From the NCBI GenBank assembly GCA_947443645.1, contig CANEXF010000022.1, positions 1-37,859 of the forward strand: 37,859 bases of DNA, in the 5' to 3' direction. Origin of the DNA: Comamonadaceae bacterium. GTDB taxonomy: Bacteria > Pseudomonadota > Gammaproteobacteria > Burkholderiales > Burkholderiaceae_C. Under the pieces are notes generated by a model. It saw only the letters and a list, made by a program, of their open reading frames with translations. It was not told the DNA's origin and searched no databases. Shown piece after piece: positions 19,430 through 27,489 of the stretch; the first letter of the stretch is position 1, and every line of letters begins with the position of its first letter. The translations under genes and the position numbers were made by a program.

Positions 19430-21288
19430 GCGCGTCTTCTAATCTGATTGATATCAAGGTTCCTGACATTGGCGATTTTGACGAAGTCACCGTGATCGAG
19501 CTGCTGGTCAAACCCGGCGACAGCATCGCCGCCGACCAGAGCCTTATCACTGTGGAGAGCGACAAAGCCTCCATGGAAATTCCCGCATCGCAGGCCGGTC
19601 TGGTTAAGGAGATCAAGGTCAAGCTGGGTGACAAGGTCAAGCAAGGCTCGGTTGTCCTGACGCTGGAAGCGGCAGGCGTTGCCGACGCCCCAAAAGCTGA
19701 AGAAAAAACCCCTGTAGCGCCCGCGCCATCAGCGCAAGCAGCTAGCAAAAGCGTAGCAACTCCGGTGGCGAGCCCGGCACCGGTCGCGGCCAGTTTTGGC
19801 GGCGCCGTTGATCTGGAGTGCGACCTGCTGGTGCTCGGTGCCGGCCCTGGTGGCTATTCAGCAGCTTTCCGCGCTGCAGACCTGGGCCTCAAAGTCGTGC
19901 TGGTCGAGCGCTATGCCAGCCTGGGCGGGGTGTGTCTGAACGTTGGCTGCATTCCTTCAAAAGCCTTGCTGCACGTGGCCGCCGTGATGGACGAGGTCAA
20001 GCATTTCGAGAGCCTGGGCGTGAGCTTTGCCGAGCCGGTGGTGGACATCAACAAGCTGCGCACGCACAAGGAAAAGGTCGTCGGCAAACTCACCGGCGGT
20101 TTGGCCGCCATGGCCAAGATGCGCAAGGTCACCGTGGTGCGTGGCCTGGGCAGTTTTGTCGGTAGCCACCACCTTCAGGTTGAAGAAACCGAAGGCACAG
20201 CGCAAGAAAAATCCGGCAAAAAACAAACCATTGCCTTCAAGAACTGCATCATCGCCGCAGGCTCACAGGCGGTGCGCCTGCCCTTCATGCCGGTTGACCC
20301 GCGCGTGGTCGATTCAACCGGTGCGCTGGCGCTCAAGGAAGTGCCCAAGCGCATGTTGATCCTGGGCGGCGGCATCATCGGCCTGGAGATGGGTACGGTC
20401 TACAGCACGCTGGGCGCTCGCCTGGACGTGGTGGAGATGATGGATGGCCTGATGCAGGGCGCCGATCGGGACCTGGTCAAGATCTGGCAAAAGATGAACG
20501 CACCGCGTTTTGACAACATCATGCTCAAGACCAAAACCGTGGGCGCCAAAGCTACGCCAGCCGGCATTGAGGTGACTTTCGAAGCTGCAGAGCCGGGCGC
20601 AACGGCGCCGGCTCCGCAAACCTATGACATGGTGCTGCAGGCCGTGGGCCGCACGCCGAATGGCAAGAAGCTCGCAGCCGACAAGGCCGGTGTCACGGTC
20701 ACGGACCGCGGCTTCATTCCAGTCGATATCCAGATGCGCACCAATGTGCCGCATATCTTTGCGATTGGCGACATCGTCGGCCAGCCCATGCTCGCGCACA
20801 AGGCCGTGCACGAAGCGCATGTGGCCGCTGAAGTCATCGCCGGTGAACTGCTGGGCAACAAGGAACTGGCGGCAGCGGCTTTTAATGCCCGCGTCATTCC
20901 ATCCGTGGCCTACACCGACCCTGAAGTGGCATGGGTCGGTTTGACCGAAGACCAGGCCAAGGCGCAAGGCATCAAGGTCAAGAAAGGCCTGTTCCCGTGG
21001 ACAGCATCTGGCCGCGCGATTGCCAATGGCCGCGACGAAGGCGTCACCAAGCTGCTGTTTGACGACAGCCCGGAAGCGCACGGCCACGGCAAGATTCTGG
21101 GCGGCGGCATGGTCGGCACGCACGCCGGCGACATGATTGGTGAAATCGCGCTGGCCATAGAGATGGGCGCCGACGCGGTGGACATCGGCAAGACCATTCA
21201 CCCGCACCCGACGCTGGGCGAAAGCATTGGCATGGCCGCAGAAGTCGCGCATGGCAGCTGCACGGACTTGCCGCCAGCACGCAAGTAG
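19426..21288 (+). CDS. lpdA: Dihydrolipoyl dehydrogenase (E3) with N-terminal lipoyl domain
   Basis: Re-oxidises dihydrolipoyl groups of the PDH complex using FAD and NAD. Residues 1-82 form a lipoyl domain with Lys47 in [10 protein letters not shown], an arrangement common in betaproteobacterial E3. A linker (about 85-127), partly encoded by a dispersed repeat, leads to the flavoprotein: FAD motif [11 protein letters not shown], redox pair Cys170/Cys175 in [16 protein letters not shown] motif [12 protein letters not shown] and FAIGDI. The C-terminal catalytic His594/Glu599 lie in HPHPTLGE. Length is 620. The start overlaps the bph stop as ATGA. A strong terminator follows the gene. Confidence 0.97.
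   Translation: MSASSNLIDIKVPDIGDFDEVTVIELLVKPGDSIAADQSLITVESDKASMEIPASQAGLVKEIKVKLGDKVKQGSVVLTLEAAGVADAPKAEEKTPVAPAPSAQAASKSVATPVASPAPVAASFGGAVDLECDLLVLGAGPGGYSAAFRAADLGLKVVLVERYASLGGVCLNVGCIPSKALLHVAAVMDEVKHFESLGVSFAEPVVDINKLRTHKEKVVGKLTGGLAAMAKMRKVTVVRGLGSFVGSHHLQVEETEGTAQEKSGKKQTIAFKNCIIAAGSQAVRLPFMPVDPRVVDSTGALALKEVPKRMLILGGGIIGLEMGTVYSTLGARLDVVEMMDGLMQGADRDLVKIWQKMNAPRFDNIMLKTKTVGAKATPAGIEVTFEAAEPGATAPAPQTYDMVLQAVGRTPNGKKLAADKAGVTVTDRGFIPVDIQMRTNVPHIFAIGDIVGQPMLAHKAVHEAHVAAEVIAGELLGNKELAAAAFNARVIPSVAYTDPEVAWVGLTEDQAKAQGIKVKKGLFPWTASGRAIANGRDEGVTKLLFDDSPEAHGHGKILGGGMVGTHAGDMIGEIALAIEMGADAVDIGKTIHPHPTLGESIGMAAEVAHGSCTDLPPARK
19702..19760 (+). repeat. Divergent dispersed element inside the lpdA linker (copy 5)
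   Basis: A-run, CCCCTGTAGCGCCCGCGCC, then AGCGCAAGCAGCTAGCAAAA, GCGTAGC. It has the same order of blocks and the same frame as copies 1-3, but more base changes. It codes for part of the flexible linker (around [12 protein letters not shown]). Confidence 0.6.
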
Positions 21289-21311
21289 ACCAAGCATCCA
21301 GGCTATCCTGC

Positions 21312-21343
21312 AAAGCCCGTCGCCGCAACGCGACGGGCTTTTT
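21312..21343 (+). terminator. Rho-independent terminator after lpdA
   Basis: Perfect 12-bp arms (AAAGCCCGTCGC and its complement, ending GGGCTTT) around a 6-nt loop, followed by TTTT. It ends the aceE-aceF-bph-lpdA operon, 24 bp after the stop. Confidence 0.9.
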
Positions 21344-21438
21344 GCTGTCTGGCCAATTGACGGGCGTGAAAGCTGTGTGCATAGCGATGCATCACTGCAC
21401 TAAACTGGTTTTTCATTAATCAATAAGAGAGACAAAAA

Positions 21439-22488
21439 ATGACCACTCGCATAGTGCACGCCACGCTGATCCTGTTGGCCGCCTTGCTGGCTGGCTGCGC
21501 CACCTCGCAGGCGCCGCTAGCGCCTGCTGACACGGCCGCGCTTCCCAGCTATGCCGGCGCAGAGCCCCTGGGTGTCGCGATGGAGGGCTGGATCTATCCC
21601 TACCCGGTGCAGATGCTGCAGTTCGAACTCGAAGGTCGCCCGGTGCGCATGGCCTATATGGATGTGCAGCCGGCGCAGCCCAACGGCAAGACCATCGTGC
21701 TCCTGCACGGCAAGAACTTTGGCGCCGACTACTGGGCCGGCACGCTACGCGCGCTGTCGGCGCAGGGCTATCGCGTGATCGCGCCCGACCAGATCGGCTT
21801 TGGCAAGTCGTCCAAACCCGAGATCCGCTACAGCTTTGCCATGCTGGCCGACAACACCGTGCGCCTTCTTGACCACCTGAAGGTGGGCCGCGTGGCGGTT
21901 GTGGCCAACAGCATGGGCGGCATGCTGGGCGTGCACTTCGCGCGCCGCAATCCCGAGCGCGTGTCGGCGCTGGTGCTGGAAAACCCGCTGGGCCTGGAAG
22001 ACTACGTGCTCAGCATCCCACCGCAGCAGACGCCCAATCTACTGAAGCTGGAAATGGCCCAGACAACCTCGAGCTACCGTGCCTTTGTGCGCAGCTATTT
22101 CCCTGCGAGCTACCGGCCTGAGTTCGAGCGCTTTGTCGAGCAGTTCGCGCGCGTGCAGCAAAGCGGCGAGTATCCGCGTTTCGCCCACGTATCGGCGCTG
22201 ACCTACCAGATGATTTACGACGGTCCGATTTACAGCGAACTGAGCAAGCTCACCGTGCCGACGCTGTTGACCATAGGCCAACTCGACCGCACCGTTTTCG
22301 GTCGTCGTTTTGCGCCGCCCGAGGTGGTCAAGCCGCTGGGTAACTTCCCCGCGCTGGGCAAAGCCGCCCAGCAGCGCATCCCGGGCGCGCAGCTCGTGGA
22401 GTTCGAAGGCGTCGGCCACGTGCCTCACCTGGACGTACCCGAACGCTTTCACGCCGCGGTCCTGGAGTTCCTGGCCGACAAGCGCTGA
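21439..22488 (+). CDS. Alpha/beta hydrolase lipoprotein
   Basis: A 349-residue secreted alpha/beta hydrolase. The N-terminus is a lipoprotein signal with lipobox LLAGC, placing the anchor on Cys20. The oxyanion region VLLHGKNFG (about 87-95) and the nucleophile elbow VVANSMGGM (Ser158) are clear. The acid is likely the Asp in TIGQLDRTVFG, and the His is His327 in GVGHVPHLD. The closest fold group is the epoxide hydrolase/haloalkane dehalogenase-like esterases, but a Ser nucleophile means esterase or lipase-type chemistry. The substrate is unknown. The ATG follows a GAGAG-type ribosome-binding site. It stands alone after the lpdA terminator. Confidence 0.88.
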   Translation: MTTRIVHATLILLAALLAGCATSQAPLAPADTAALPSYAGAEPLGVAMEGWIYPYPVQMLQFELEGRPVRMAYMDVQPAQPNGKTIVLLHGKNFGADYWAGTLRALSAQGYRVIAPDQIGFGKSSKPEIRYSFAMLADNTVRLLDHLKVGRVAVVANSMGGMLGVHFARRNPERVSALVLENPLGLEDYVLSIPPQQTPNLLKLEMAQTTSSYRAFVRSYFPASYRPEFERFVEQFARVQQSGEYPRFAHVSALTYQMIYDGPIYSELSKLTVPTLLTIGQLDRTVFGRRFAPPEVVKPLGNFPALGKAAQQRIPGAQLVEFEGVGHVPHLDVPERFHAAVLEFLADKR

Positions 22489-22512
22489 GGCCAACCGGCC
22501 AGGGTTGATTTA

Positions 22513-22566
22513 TTTGCTATTTTTTCAATAGCTGCCTGCGCAAGGCAGATAGGCGCTTGCGGCTTA
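22513..22566 (-). repeat. Dispersed palindromic element, reverse orientation (copy 6)
   Basis: Read on the minus strand it shows AAGCCGCAAGCGCC, GGCAGCTATTG, A-run, ATAGCAA, the same block order as the other copies. It begins at the stop codon of the unknown gene 22564-23151, so the TAA lies within or right at the element's edge. It fills the gap after the convergent hydrolase gene. Confidence 0.8.
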
Positions 22567-23151
22567 TTTGTTCTTTCCTAAAGCGACGCGAAAGACTTCC
22601 AGCCTGGCTTCGTAGTCGGCTGCGTCGCCGTATTCCAGAAAGCGCTGGTAATGCGTGTGCGTGCCGAGAATCTTGTGGGCGTGTTTGATCGGGCAAAAGT
22701 ACTGCTCGGTGCGCGCAAGAATTTCGGCCATGTAGCTCATCAGACCGTTGCCGTATTCGCAGTAAGTGCAGTGAAATTTTTCTATGAAATTGAGAAAGTC
22801 GAGGTGGTGCCGGTCAAACACGATGTAGTCGCTGCGCTTCACCTTGGTAATGCCATAGATGGGGAAACACGACCACTGGTAAAAGCTCACACACAAGTCC
22901 AGCAGCATGAGCGGAAAAATCATGCTGTAGATGATGGGCCCGGTAATCAGGTTCTGCGGCCGGTTGGTGACCAGCCATAAAAAGAAATTCTTCTTGAGTT
23001 TTCGGTGTGCGGCCTTGACCGAGCGCTCAAATTCCACGCGCTTGCCCTTGATCTGAAAGAAGATGTGGCTCTCCTGCTCGTTGACTGCTGTGCGCAACTC
23101 ATCTTCAAGCGCGGCCATTTTGGCCAATATCTGGGTGATGCTGTCGTTCAT
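22564..23151 (-). CDS. Unknown membrane protein with conserved-looking Cys/His cluster
   Basis: I do not recognise the family with confidence. The 195-residue protein starts with a coiled-coil-like segment (about 5-35), then a basic stretch (AAHRKLKKN), one or two hydrophobic segments at about 56-100 (FFLWLV...GPIIYSMIFPLMLLDLCVSFY), and a C-terminal soluble part. That part has CTYC followed some 25 residues later by CPIKHAHK, a spacing that could bind a metal such as zinc. An AAAGGA ribosome-binding site precedes the ATG. It is only 51 bp downstream of soxA on the same strand and could belong to that operon. Confidence 0.75.
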   Translation of the reverse strand: MNDSITQILAKMAALEDELRTAVNEQESHIFFQIKGKRVEFERSVKAAHRKLKKNFFLWLVTNRPQNLITGPIIYSMIFPLMLLDLCVSFYQWSCFPIYGITKVKRSDYIVFDRHHLDFLNFIEKFHCTYCEYGNGLMSYMAEILARTEQYFCPIKHAHKILGTHTHYQRFLEYGDAADYEARLEVFRVALGKNK

Positions 23152-23202
23152 GCGCGTCCTTTGCTGGCGGTGCCAGCTTGTAGCCCATTGTGCCCACGAA
23201 GC

Positions 23203-24018
23203 CTAGGGCCTGACGCCAGGCGCTTCTACCGGCATGCCCCCAGCCCTGGAGGTGAGGTAAAGCTCCAGTTCAACCAGCTCCTGCGAACCATAGGCGAACG
23301 GTTCTGCACGCACGCCGCTCATGCAATTGCGCAGCCGCCGCTGAAGTGATCCCATGGCTTGCCATTCAAGGCGGTAAAGCGGGTAACCGGTGGGATGGGC
23401 TTGCGGTATCACGCTGCTGCCCAGACGCCCGCCGGCGTTGTCGTCATGGCATTGCGCGCATGACAGATTGAGCTGGCCCATGCGCTGCACATAGCGTTGC
23501 TGGCCCCGCTGGCGAAACGGCAGCAGCCGGGGGTCGTCGGGGCTGGACAAGGGCAGGCCGCGCGACTGAAAGGCAATATAGCTTTCAAGGCTGAGCAGTT
23601 CTTGGCTTTCTGCGCGCAGGGGTTCTGCCTGCTGGTGCTGCTGGCGACAGATGTTGATGCGCTGGCTCAACGAGACCGGGCGCTTTGCCGCTGCATCAAA
23701 AGCCGGGTAACGCGCCGCAACGCCCTTCATGCTGCTGGCAGCCAGCGCATGGCATGTGACGCAGGCCTTGCCACTCAGGCCGGCCGTTTTTTGCCAAAGC
23801 GCTTCGCCGTCCTTGACCCACAGCATGCCTGGATTGAGCGAATCGTCTTTTTGCATGGCCTGGGTGGATGGGCCCATGAACTCGAAGCCCGAGCGGCGCT
23901 GATCCTGACCCTTGCCCTCTGTGGTTTGAGCACTGGTTTGCGCGCCGGCCAGGGCGCACAAGCTGGCGGCGAAGGCGGCGAGCAGCCAATAGAAAACACG
24001 CTGTCGCATGCGTTTCAT
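23203..24018 (-). CDS. soxA: Diheme c-type cytochrome SoxA
   Basis: Catalytic subunit of the SoxAX cytochrome, which in the known pathway oxidatively joins thiosulfate to the SoxY cysteine in the periplasm. The 271-residue protein has a signal peptide (cleavage near ALAGAQ). Two heme sites are present: CVTCH at 86-90 with distal ligand Cys124 in INICR, and CAQCH at 187-191. Cys232 in RLRNCMSGVRAEPF matches the active-site cysteine persulfide ligand, and FAYGS follows as usual. The active site therefore looks intact. The start overlaps the soxZ stop as ATGA. It is the last sox gene of the operon. Confidence 0.95.
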   Translation of the reverse strand: MKRMRQRVFYWLLAAFAASLCALAGAQTSAQTTEGKGQDQRRSGFEFMGPSTQAMQKDDSLNPGMLWVKDGEALWQKTAGLSGKACVTCHALAASSMKGVAARYPAFDAAAKRPVSLSQRINICRQQHQQAEPLRAESQELLSLESYIAFQSRGLPLSSPDDPRLLPFRQRGQQRYVQRMGQLNLSCAQCHDDNAGGRLGSSVIPQAHPTGYPLYRLEWQAMGSLQRRLRNCMSGVRAEPFAYGSQELVELELYLTSRAGGMPVEAPGVRP

Positions 24019-24338
24019 GCCGTGACGGTAATCGTCACGCGCTCGGTTTGAGTGAATCCGTTGTCACCTTCCCAGTTCAGCACCAGCGTGCCGCTTTCCG
24101 TGGCAACGGTGTAAAAAGCCAGGTAGGGGTTGGCCGATACGGCAGGGAACATTTCGGCGCTGAAGACAAGTTCACCGTTGTATTTGCAGGTGAAGGTCTG
24201 AATGATGTTGCGCGGCAGCGTCTTGCCATCATCGCCTGGGCGAAAGCCGGTTTCCATTGGATGGCCAATGGTGGCGCGAATGGCTATGACCTCGCCACGT
24301 TTGGCGCTAGTGGGGATGTTGATGAGTGTGCGAGCCAT
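24015..24338 (-). CDS. soxZ: Sulfur carrier complex subunit SoxZ
   Basis: Scaffold partner of SoxY; an immunoglobulin-like beta sandwich that forms the SoxYZ carrier. At 107 residues it has the usual length and no signal peptide of its own, as expected for export with SoxY. Recognisable SoxZ stretches are RNIIQTFTCKYNGELVFSAE, SANPYLAFYT and SGTLVLNWEGDNG. The start shares its A with the soxY stop (TGATG) and the stop overlaps the soxA start, so expression is coupled to both neighbours. Confidence 0.93.
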   Translation of the reverse strand: MARTLINIPTSAKRGEVIAIRATIGHPMETGFRPGDDGKTLPRNIIQTFTCKYNGELVFSAEMFPAVSANPYLAFYTVATESGTLVLNWEGDNGFTQTERVTITVTA

Positions 24339-24811
24339 CAGGCTTCACCTTCAATGCAGGCAACCGCAGTGACGATCACGTCAACCGTGTGTGACCAGTA
24401 GCTGCCGTCGCTCATTTGGGCAATGGCCACTATCTTCTGGGTTGCGGCCAGGCGGATGCGGGTGCTCACGCTGGCCTTGCCGGAGCGTGGGCCAAGGGTG
24501 AAGCGCGCCACATCGCGCTGGGGGTTTTTCTCGTTGAAGATGGCGATGCTTTTGACATGGTCGGCCGCGGTCATGGGGCTTTCAACCGTGACCGTGACGG
24601 GCACCACATTGCCGTTGTCGACGAGCTCGGCAATGTCCAGCTTGACCTTGCCGGCGCTGACCTGTGCGTGGCCGGTGTAGTTCGCGATGGCAACGGCCAG
24701 GTCGCCGGCTGCGGCGCGGGCCGGTCGCAGAACGACTGATGCGGCAACGCCGGCCGCACCGTAGAGCAGGCGCCGCCGTGTGGGTGAAACGGTGTTTGTC
24801 GAGAAAGGCAT
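24338..24811 (-). CDS. soxY: SoxY-like carrier protein with non-canonical C-terminus
   Basis: SoxY carries sulfur intermediates on a cysteine near its C-terminus. The 157-residue protein has a twin-arginine-type signal (TRRRLLYGAAG, 11-21), which fits SoxY export. The body aligns with SoxY (VESPMTAADHVKSIAIFNEKNP, SVSTRIRLAATQKIVAIAQMSDGSYW). The canonical tail is VTxGGCGG; here it is VIVTAVACIEGEA, so the cysteine (Cys152) aligns but both flanking Gly pairs are lost and the tail is three residues longer. That could change the carried substrate or the partner. No single frameshift restores GGCGG. It starts 3 bp after the soxX stop. Confidence 0.85.
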   Translation of the reverse strand: MPFSTNTVSPTRRRLLYGAAGVAASVVLRPARAAAGDLAVAIANYTGHAQVSAGKVKLDIAELVDNGNVVPVTVTVESPMTAADHVKSIAIFNEKNPQRDVARFTLGPRSGKASVSTRIRLAATQKIVAIAQMSDGSYWSHTVDVIVTAVACIEGEA

Positions 24812-24814
24812 GGC

Positions 24815-25288
24815 TCAGTTCTTTAGGGTTTGCAAAAAGGCGACGACATCTTCAAGTTCTTGCGCGGACATCAGGGGCTTGCCTTTCCAAGCGGGCGCAA
24901 GCTGCGTCAAGCCTTCAATGCGGTGATAGGCCGGCATGATGGTTTGCGGATTCAGACGTTTCGCATCAGCAAGGCGCAGCCGCAACTGGCCTGCCGACCA
25001 GCGTGATCCTGCACCGGCAAGGTCGGGCGCCAGGTTGCCCTGAAAGCGCTCCTCCGGGAACGGTCCTGTATGGCACAGCAGGCAGAGGCTGGTCTGACGA
25101 TTGGCCACCAGCGCACGACCGCGTGCCGCATCGCCCGGCACGCCGGTCAGTGACGCGGGTATGGCGTCGCCCACGACCTCGAAGGGCTGCAGCGCATTGC
25201 CAGTCAACGCTGGCTGTGCCGGGGCCATCTGCGGGGTCATACTTAGACAGACACCTGCGGTGATGGCCAGGCACAGCCTAGCGCTCAT
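24815..25288 (-). CDS. soxX: Monoheme c-type cytochrome SoxX
   Basis: Small cytochrome subunit of SoxAX that receives electrons released at SoxA. The 157-residue protein starts at an ATG overlapping the upstream dehydrogenase stop (ATGA); a longer open frame upstream is antisense-free extension inside that gene and is not real. After a signal peptide come the heme site CLLCH (69-73), FQGNLAPDLAGAGSRW, LRLRLADAKRLNPQTIMP with axial Met118, and a C-terminal ELEDVVAFLQTL helix, all as in SoxX. Confidence 0.93.
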   Translation of the reverse strand: MSARLCLAITAGVCLSMTPQMAPAQPALTGNALQPFEVVGDAIPASLTGVPGDAARGRALVANRQTSLCLLCHTGPFPEERFQGNLAPDLAGAGSRWSAGQLRLRLADAKRLNPQTIMPAYHRIEGLTQLAPAWKGKPLMSAQELEDVVAFLQTLKN

Positions 25289-27489
25289 GCCTTTTTGAGG
25301 CTTTGGTTTTTCAGCGGCAAGTCGCGTATGCGTTTGCCGGTCGCCGCAAAGATGGCGTTGAGTACGGCCGGCGCTGCCACGGCAATCGTCGGCTCGCCAA
25401 CGCCACCCCAGAAACCACCGGAAGCCGCTATGACGGTTTCCACCTTGGGCATTTCGTCCATCTTCAGCATCTGGTAGGTGTGGAAGTTTTCCTGCTCGAT
25501 CTGACCGTCCTTCACCGTGCATTCGCCGTAGAGCGCGCCTGACAGACCGTAAACGAAAGAGCCTTCAACCTGCGCCTCGATCTGCTGGGGATTGACGGCA
25601 TAGCCGCAGTCCGTCGCTGCAACGATGCGGTGCACCGTCAGTTTGCCTTCGTCACTCACCGAGACCTCGGCGACTGCAGCCACGTAGCTGCCAAAGCCCA
25701 TGATCTGCGCGATGCCCTGGAAGTGTCCCTTCGCCAGCGGCTTGCCCCAGCCGGCCCGTTCTGCAGCCGCGTTCAGCACCGCGAGGTGCTTGGGGTTTTT
25801 GCCCATCAATTTGCGGCGCAGTTCCAGCGGGTCCTGCTGGGTCGCGATCGCGATCTCATCCAGGAACGATTCAAGGTAAATCGCGTTCTGGTTCAGGTTG
25901 ACGCCGCGCCAGAAGCCTGGCGGCACATGCGTGTTGCGCATGGAGTGGTCAATCAGCAGGTTGGGAAAGCTGTAGCCGATAGAGCCTTCCGGTCCGCCGC
26001 CATTGAGTCCCATAAACACGGCCGGGTCGCGGCCATTGACCACCGCTTGCGGAATCACGCTCGCGAGGATGGACTGGCCAGAAATCCGCATGTGCAGGCC
26101 GGTGATGTTTCCTTGCGCATCCAGCCCGGCTGTCAGCTTGCACTGGCTGACCGGGTGGTAGCGGCCCTGCGTCATGTCTTCTTCGCGCGTCCACAGCAAC
26201 TTGATCGGCGTGCCCGGCATTTCCCTGGCGATGCGCACGGCCTGTGTGACGTAGTCGGTCATGCTGCGGCGGCCAAAACCTCCGCCCAGATGCATGCGGT
26301 AGACGTCGCACTGGTTTTGCTTGAGCTCGGCGGCTTCGGAACAGGCCGCCAGTGCGGCTTCGGCATTTTGCGTCGGCGCCCAGACTTCGCAGCGCGTTGG
26401 CGTCCACCTGGCGGTGGCGTTCATCGGCTCCATCGTCGCGTGGTTCTGGAAGGGGTAGGAATAAACCGCCTCGATCTTGCGTGCGCTGGCTGCGATGGCC
26501 CCTGGTGCATCGCCGTTGGTGGTGCCGACGGCGGCGCCAGGCGCATCCAGTCCGGCTTTCAGGATGGCGGCAATGCTCTCGCTCGAGACTTTTTCGCTGG
26601 GTCCCTTGTCCCAGACAATCGGCATCGCTGCGAGCGCGCTTTTGGCGCGCCACCAAGTGTCTGCAACCACCGCCACGGCGCTGTCGCCGACACGCATGAC
26701 TTTCTTGATGCCGGGGCGTTTTTCAATCGCTGAGGCGTCGAAGCTCTTGAGCTTGCCGCCGAACACCGGGCACTCCTTGATCGCTGCATTGAGCATGCCG
26801 GGCATCATGATGTCGGCGCCATAAATCTGCTTGCCAGTCACTTTGTCGGCGGTGTCCAGGCGCGCCAGCCGTTTGCCGGCGATCTTCCAGGTCTTTGGGT
26901 CCTTGAGCTTGACGCTGGCCGCGTCCGGGAGCGGCAGCTTGCCCGCAGCAACTGCGACCTTGCCGTAGCTCGTCTTGCGACCGCTGGCGCCATGCGTGAT
27001 GACGCCCTTGGCGACGCTGCATTCGTCGGCCGGTACATTCCAGCCATCGGCGGCGGCCTGGACCAGCATCATGCGGGCTGTGGCACCGCCCTTGCGCATG
27101 TAGTCTTCCGACTGACGCACACCACGGCTGCCGACGGTGCCGAAGTCACCCCATACGCGTTTGCGCGCCAGACTCTGGCCTGGGGTGGGGTATTCGGTTT
27201 TGACTTTCGCCCAGTTGCAGTCGAGCTCTTCGGCGACCAGCTGTGCCAGACCCGTCAAGGTGCCCTGGCCCATTTCAACGCGACCGATGCGGATGATGAC
27301 GGTCTCGTCAGGTTTGACAACCACCCATGCATTGACTTCTTCCGGCATTGCTGCGGAATCCTGCGCCAGTGCAGATGAGGCAAAGGGGACGTGAAACGCC
27401 ACGACCAGGCCGGTGCCTGCAGAGGCGCCCAGGAAGCCGCGACGCGACACGCCATTGCTTGCTGGTTTGTTGGTCACGACGGCGCTCAT
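25285..27489 (-). CDS. Molybdenum hydroxylase large subunit (IorB-like, xanthine dehydrogenase family)
   Basis: Molybdopterin-binding subunit of a two-subunit periplasmic oxidoreductase related to isoquinoline 1-oxidoreductase and aldehyde dehydrogenases. Length is 734, typical for IorB-type proteins. The Tat signal SRRGFLGASAG lies at 15-25. Visible motifs: VEMGQGTLTGLAQLVAEELD, a fold-internal GFGRRSMTD after HLGGG, FWRGVN, and near the C-terminus GGVGEPTIA with the putative catalytic Glu. The substrate cannot be deduced; family members oxidise N-heterocycles or aldehydes. The ATG at 27489 has GGGAG upstream and overlaps the small-subunit stop. The soxX start overlaps its own stop. Confidence 0.92.
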   Translation of the reverse strand: MSAVVTNKPASNGVSRRGFLGASAGTGLVVAFHVPFASSALAQDSAAMPEEVNAWVVVKPDETVIIRIGRVEMGQGTLTGLAQLVAEELDCNWAKVKTEYPTPGQSLARKRVWGDFGTVGSRGVRQSEDYMRKGGATARMMLVQAAADGWNVPADECSVAKGVITHGASGRKTSYGKVAVAAGKLPLPDAASVKLKDPKTWKIAGKRLARLDTADKVTGKQIYGADIMMPGMLNAAIKECPVFGGKLKSFDASAIEKRPGIKKVMRVGDSAVAVVADTWWRAKSALAAMPIVWDKGPSEKVSSESIAAILKAGLDAPGAAVGTTNGDAPGAIAASARKIEAVYSYPFQNHATMEPMNATARWTPTRCEVWAPTQNAEAALAACSEAAELKQNQCDVYRMHLGGGFGRRSMTDYVTQAVRIAREMPGTPIKLLWTREEDMTQGRYHPVSQCKLTAGLDAQGNITGLHMRISGQSILASVIPQAVVNGRDPAVFMGLNGGGPEGSIGYSFPNLLIDHSMRNTHVPPGFWRGVNLNQNAIYLESFLDEIAIATQQDPLELRRKLMGKNPKHLAVLNAAAERAGWGKPLAKGHFQGIAQIMGFGSYVAAVAEVSVSDEGKLTVHRIVAATDCGYAVNPQQIEAQVEGSFVYGLSGALYGECTVKDGQIEQENFHTYQMLKMDEMPKVETVIAASGGFWGGVGEPTIAVAAPAVLNAIFAATGKRIRDLPLKNQSLKKA

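Noticed and set aside
23163..23177. Terminator after soxA
   Set aside because: GCTGGC-GCCAGC forms only a 6-bp stem and no T-run follows on the minus strand.
24338..24376. A frameshift hiding a GGCGG tail in soxY
   Set aside because: The other frames give HCGCLH-stop or no glycine-rich end, and the TGATG overlap with soxZ fits the present frame.
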